From assembly GCF_032854445.1 (NCBI RefSeq), contig NC_088295.1, positions 55,905,249-55,969,248 on the forward strand: a DNA stretch of 64,000 bases. The letters run 5' to 3'. Below the pieces are notes generated by a model that was given only the letters and a program-made list of their open reading frames with translations, did not search any database and was not told the origin of the DNA. Positions 60,591-64,000 of this stretch are shown in pieces; the stretch's first letter is position 1; the number at the start of each line of letters is the position of its first letter. Source of the stretch: Liolophura sinensis (Eukaryota > Mollusca > Polyplacophora > Chitonida > Chitonidae). A program made the translations under genes and the position numbers.

Positions 60591-61609
60591 CACAGCACGC
60601 TTATGCCGTTGCCAGGGAATAGATCGATGTTGATTGGCTGAAGGCCCAATGACGTTTCATAATACTTTTGCCCCTCCAAAACAATAAATGACACTGGTGT
60701 AAACGTTCCATTTTCATTAATATGGTTTGTATCTTTAATAGAACCTAAAGAATACAAAGAGTCGATTATAACAAAACATATAAAAATCATATTACCAAGA
60801 ACAAATCGTTTTGAAATGTACTTTTGTAGAAATTATCCAAAAAGAAGAGCTTGTGAAGGTAGACAACTCTAAATCACCTCAGCGCGTCCACTATGCTGTA
60901 CACGTGGGAAATGTACTGCGGCATTTCTGTTTTTCTGCTAATTGTTTAATATAAGAATGGTGTTACAGCGCATTGTGTAAGTATTATTCGGGTGTGGACG
61001 CACAACGAACGACTCCGTACGTTGTGAAAATTCTTGCTACGAGAGCCTGGCTCACGAGACAGTGACAAATAGGGCGATCCTGTGTAGTACGTTGTCCTTT
61101 TATTGGGGACCCAGTTTTCGTAGCCTTTTCTGTAAGTTTTGCTGAAGGCTGTCTGGTAAAGACATGAGTGAACAGACATGGGGCGTTAGTTTGTTGTGTG
61201 GAGGGCAGATGCCTGCAAAGCGCTTCACAAATGGATCTGTGACTGGTGCTTGTAGGAGTTCATTTAAATTAAACGTTGAGACCTGTTATCAGCACTTCTT
61301 TGTATTTACTTATCTCAGTTTTGAATGATTGGATTAAAAAATTAGCACAAAATCCGCAAAAGCACTTTGGGGCCTTTAAAGCCATTCTAAAACATCAGCA
61401 CACAGCGATTTCTTGTGTGAATTGAAGAGGATAGAACCTGTTTTTCTACACCTGCATGTATAAACTCATTCGAAGTTCTGTTGAAAGTGACAGAAGTATT
61501 TTCTTCTCTTGTCAGGATAACTTTATGCTGTCATTGTGACTGCACACAGTGATTTAGAACAGAGAAAAGTCAGCAGTTGTTCAGATTTTCTACATGTAGC
61601 TAGTCCAAA
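60479..61609. promoter_or_regulatory. Divergent CCDC81-RPF2 intergenic region
   Basis: 1.1 kb between the two start codons. It must hold both 5'UTRs and promoters. The CCDC81 side is more CpG-rich (around 60540-60620, with GCCGCCAT and the X-box candidate). The RPF2 transcription start is not evident. Confidence 0.5.
60608..60620. promoter_or_regulatory. Possible RFX X-box upstream of CCDC81
   Basis: GTTGCCAGGGAAT fits the X-box pattern GTNRCC - spacer - RGNAAC except for the last base. It lies about 130 bp upstream of the CCDC81 start codon. RFX factors drive ciliary genes through such sites, which fits CCDC81. One mismatch in a short motif means chance is not excluded. Confidence 0.35.
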
Positions 61610-61632
61610 ATGGATTTAAAATTAGAACATGC
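61610..61632 (+). CDS. RPF2: RPF2 exon 1 (proposed start)
   Basis: ATGGATTTAAAATTAGAACA reads MDLKLEH and stops in phase 2 at a strong GTGAGT donor. Joined to exon 2 it gives MDLKLEHAKAKTQAGKRY, the same length and layout as human RPF2 (MDTLDRVVKPKTKRAKRF). The exon is short, so the start is inferred from phase and spacing. Confidence 0.65.
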
Positions 61633-64000
61633 GTGAGTGATGTACTGACTAAGTATTTCAGTTGAATGATTAAACGTTGAATGAGGCAGGTAAAGATCAG
61701 AATTTGTTGACAATAGATCTTGATGTTTAAATTATTTGAACCACCCTAATTCCTCAACCTTTTCGCATATGAAAGAGCAACTTTGAGTGCAATTTAGACA
61801 CATTTTTAATTCAATTTTTAATTTGATTTCCTGGACAAAACTACTTTGATGGCATTCCATTTTCAGGGTTTCAAAATAGTATAATTTTAGCAGCCCACAC
61901 AGAATAACGTGTTCAGAATATGCTTAAATAAACAGTCTGCAAACCTGGGAAAATTAGTGCTTGTATTTGACACCGTCAGTGTCTCACTCAGTGACAACAT
62001 AAATTTATGAATAAAGGCACTGATCTCCTTACTCCGGGATATTTGAAGTACGCTGGTTGTTGGTTGAGGAATATTTGGATACACCGTATTCATGGCTATT
62101 CAACCTATAGTCAGAGACAAGCATCCATGTTTACTGTACATTCATCATAATTTCAGGCACATTTGTAGAAAGTGTATACCATGATGCCTTGAAGAAGCTT
62201 TTGTCTTAAGTCGTACATGCTCTGTGGGGAGTAGGGGATTTCTGGTAGTCGATCAGTGACAGTAGTTCATATCTCCATCACACCTCAGTGAGCCTCACCA
62301 GCTTGGCAGGGAGAGGTTCTCTGCTGGGTTTAGTTCAAAACACAATTGTTAAGTACGACATTGAACCCCACTCACTCACTCACTCACTCACTCACTCACT
62401 CAAAACAGATTTTTAAGATCAGTAGGATTTTTAGAATCTGTCAGCATGAGTTGCCTAAGCCATGGACGAAATTTTAGGTCCAATACAGCAAATGGTAAAT
62501 GAGTCTGTATGCGTAATCATATTTATACATCTGTTTTATATGCAGTTTTTAGCTCACCTTATGAAGTAGGGGGAGGTACTGTGAGAGGATGATCAGATGC
62601 TGTCGATGTCATTGTCCACTTTGCCTAAAATTTTTGGCCAATCATAGGGTTGCAGTGGCCACCCATAGTTCACAGATAGGCAATCATCGATAGCAGTTTG
62701 CATACCAAAGACAAAGGAAGTTTTTACCTCATAGCTCAACATTTCGCTCAGCTGTTCACAGGGTTGCATTTGCCTCCCACAGTACGTGGATTGCCAAATG
62801 CAGTTTGCGGTTTGCATGTCAAAGACTTGCGTTGTGAAGTTGTGCACTTACTGCCCACGGTATCTTTTTACCACCACAATGATTTACAACTTCTTAACTT
62901 ATGAAGTCACTGCTGTACAATCCTTAGGCGTACAATAAACAGTGATAGTTGTGACAGTATCATAATTCTGGTATTTCTTGTTGAGTTAATGGAAGATCTT
63001 AGCACTATATAATTAGAGGATAATATCTATGTATGACAATGTCAATCATTCTACTTTTTGGGATTTTAGAGGTCAATATTTGAATGTATCACATTGCTTT
63101 AACATTATTCTGTTCTACAAATTGCTCAATCAGGTGAGCTACTGATATGCTCTGAGTGCCTCATTTTTTATTGTACTTCTCTAGGCTAATAATTAGAGAA
63201 GTGACATTCTGTGAATCGGAAGGTAAATGTGTGATTCTGGGAAAATTTGTTGTCTTTTGCTTTAATAGCAGTTATGACATTCATATGGCTTTATTATTTT
63301 GCTGTTCCAGGAAAGCCAAAACACAGGCAGGGAAGCGTTACTTACAGCGAAGAGAAGCCAAAATCCATGAAAATGTGAAGTCTGCCATGCTGATTCGTGG
63401 GGGCAACACTAGTCAGACAGTGACTCAAGCCATGAAAGAGATTGTAAGAACTTTATGAAGTGTTCTGGAAGTTTCAACCTGTTAAGCCTAATAAAACCAC
63501 AGAATTTATGTGTAATGGTGTTAAGTCTGCAGCAACTTCAACAAGCTGTCAGTAAGCATTTGATACAAGTAATATATGTTAACATGTGCAAGTTTATGAC
63601 AAAACGTTTAATCTCATTTTACGAGAAATATTTATGTCCTTGTCAAAATTTAAGCGTACGATGTCAAAACGTACAGTGCCAGTTCTTGATTATAGTCGAG
63701 TGTTGAGCATTCTTCTTTTTTCTTTCCAGCATTTACTGAAAAAGCCATATGCCTCCTTGTTTAAAAGGTAAATATTCTGGAGATTTACCAATAAAGCAAT
63801 GAAACAGAGAAATTTCCTTAGCTTGGCTGTCTGAGTCGCATTTAAATTCCAAAGTCAGAACTGGAGGAGATGGAACTACAAGAATTTCACATGTCTGATT
63901 TAATATGTACTTTCAGTTCATAAACCTTTTTTTGTATTAATTTTATTAAATAAGATTGCTAGTTAGTCACTTCTTGTGGTCATACAGCATTGTTTACAAG
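61610..64000 (+). CDS. RPF2: RPF2, ribosome production factor 2 (5' part; gene continues past the window)
   Basis: Seen: exons 61610-61632, 63311-63443 and 63730-63767 join in frame and encode about 65 residues. Middle exon: KAKTQAGKRYLQRREAKIHE, then NVKSAMLIRGGNTSQTV. Last: HLLKKPYASLFKR. These align with the N-terminus of human RPF2 (KRAKRFLEKREPKLNENIKN; AMLIKGGNANATVT; LKKPYGVLYKK). Known: a nucleolar Brix-domain protein that works with RRS1 to load the 5S RNP (5S rRNA, RPL5, RPL11) onto pre-60S ribosomes. The Brix domain itself is outside the window. Confidence 0.93.
61743..61957 (+). repeat. Dispersed ~215-bp repeat, copy 3
   Basis: Starts ACCCTAATTCCTCAACCTTT, then CGCATATGAAAGAGCAACTT, and ends CAGAATATGCTTAAATAAAC. 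In intron 1 of RPF2, about 110 bp past its first exon. Confidence 0.75.
62341..62402 (-). repeat. Same interspersed repeat, reverse copy ending in (ACTC)n
   Basis: GTTAAGTACGACATTGAACC followed by eight ACTC-type units (62370-62402). In intron 1 of RPF2. Confidence 0.6.
63311..63443 (+). CDS. RPF2: RPF2 exon 2
   Basis: 44 codons between a TTCCAG acceptor and a GTAAGA donor. AMLIRGGNTSQTVTQAMKEI is the recognisable RPF2 signature. Confidence 0.95.
63730..63767 (+). CDS. RPF2: RPF2 exon 3
   Basis: 38 nt between TTTCCAG and GTAAAT, encoding HLLKKPYASLFK and two bases of the next codon. It corresponds to ALKKPYGVLYK of human RPF2, so the phase is right. Confidence 0.92.

Larger units (their letters stand above)
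61633..63310 (+). other. RPF2 intron 1
   Basis: 1.7 kb with repeat copy 3 and the (ACTC)n repeat. No other feature. The following introns (63444-63729 and from 63768) are also plain. Confidence 0.6.

Overview
This window is eukaryotic nuclear DNA, most likely from a mollusc and at least a lophotrochozoan animal. It is AT-rich. Its genes are broken into many short exons with consensus GT/AG splice sites, and its introns carry tRNA-headed SINEs of a type I associate with gastropod and bivalve genomes. The species cannot be named from the sequence alone.

Three protein-coding genes are supported. (1) Positions ~3.1-44.2 kb, minus strand: the single invertebrate orthologue of the endocytic/actin adaptors CIN85 (SH3KBP1) and CD2AP. 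I assembled 14 coding exons (629 aa, every splice phase consistent). They give three SH3 domains, a proline-rich region, a capping-protein-interaction motif and the C-terminal coiled coil. (2) Positions ~46.8-60.6 kb, minus strand: CCDC81, a ciliary/centrosomal protein with two HU-like domains, assembled as 15 coding exons (848 aa, all phases consistent). (3) From ~61.6 kb, plus strand, running off the right edge: the start of RPF2, a ribosome-biogenesis factor with a Brix domain; only its N-terminal exons are present. CCDC81 and RPF2 are head to head about 1.1 kb apart. CCDC81 and CIN85/CD2AP are in tandem.

The most unusual item is a 4-kb open exon (16823-20814, minus) inside the CIN85/CD2AP gene, between the exon after SH3-2 (21895-21937) and the SH3-3 exon. 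It has a good 3' splice site in the same phase as the SH3-3 exon, no in-frame ATG in its first ~83 codons, its own stop, and a downstream AATAAA. It looks like an alternative 3'-terminal exon. It would give a predicted 1577-aa isoform in which SH3-3, the proline-rich region, the CPI motif and the coiled coil are replaced by a ~1330-aa serine-rich, mostly disordered tail. I do not recognise a family for that tail. It contains NPF and DPF endocytic motifs and an amphipathic segment that fits the PKA-RII-anchoring (AKAP) pattern.

The rest is introns and intergenic DNA. It holds seven SINE copies or fragments (two with target-site duplications), a 1.36-kb element with a hairpin at each end, a dispersed ~215-bp repeat family with four copies, long imperfect hairpins, short tandem duplications and microsatellites. 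No rRNA, tRNA, CRISPR array or viral gene was seen.
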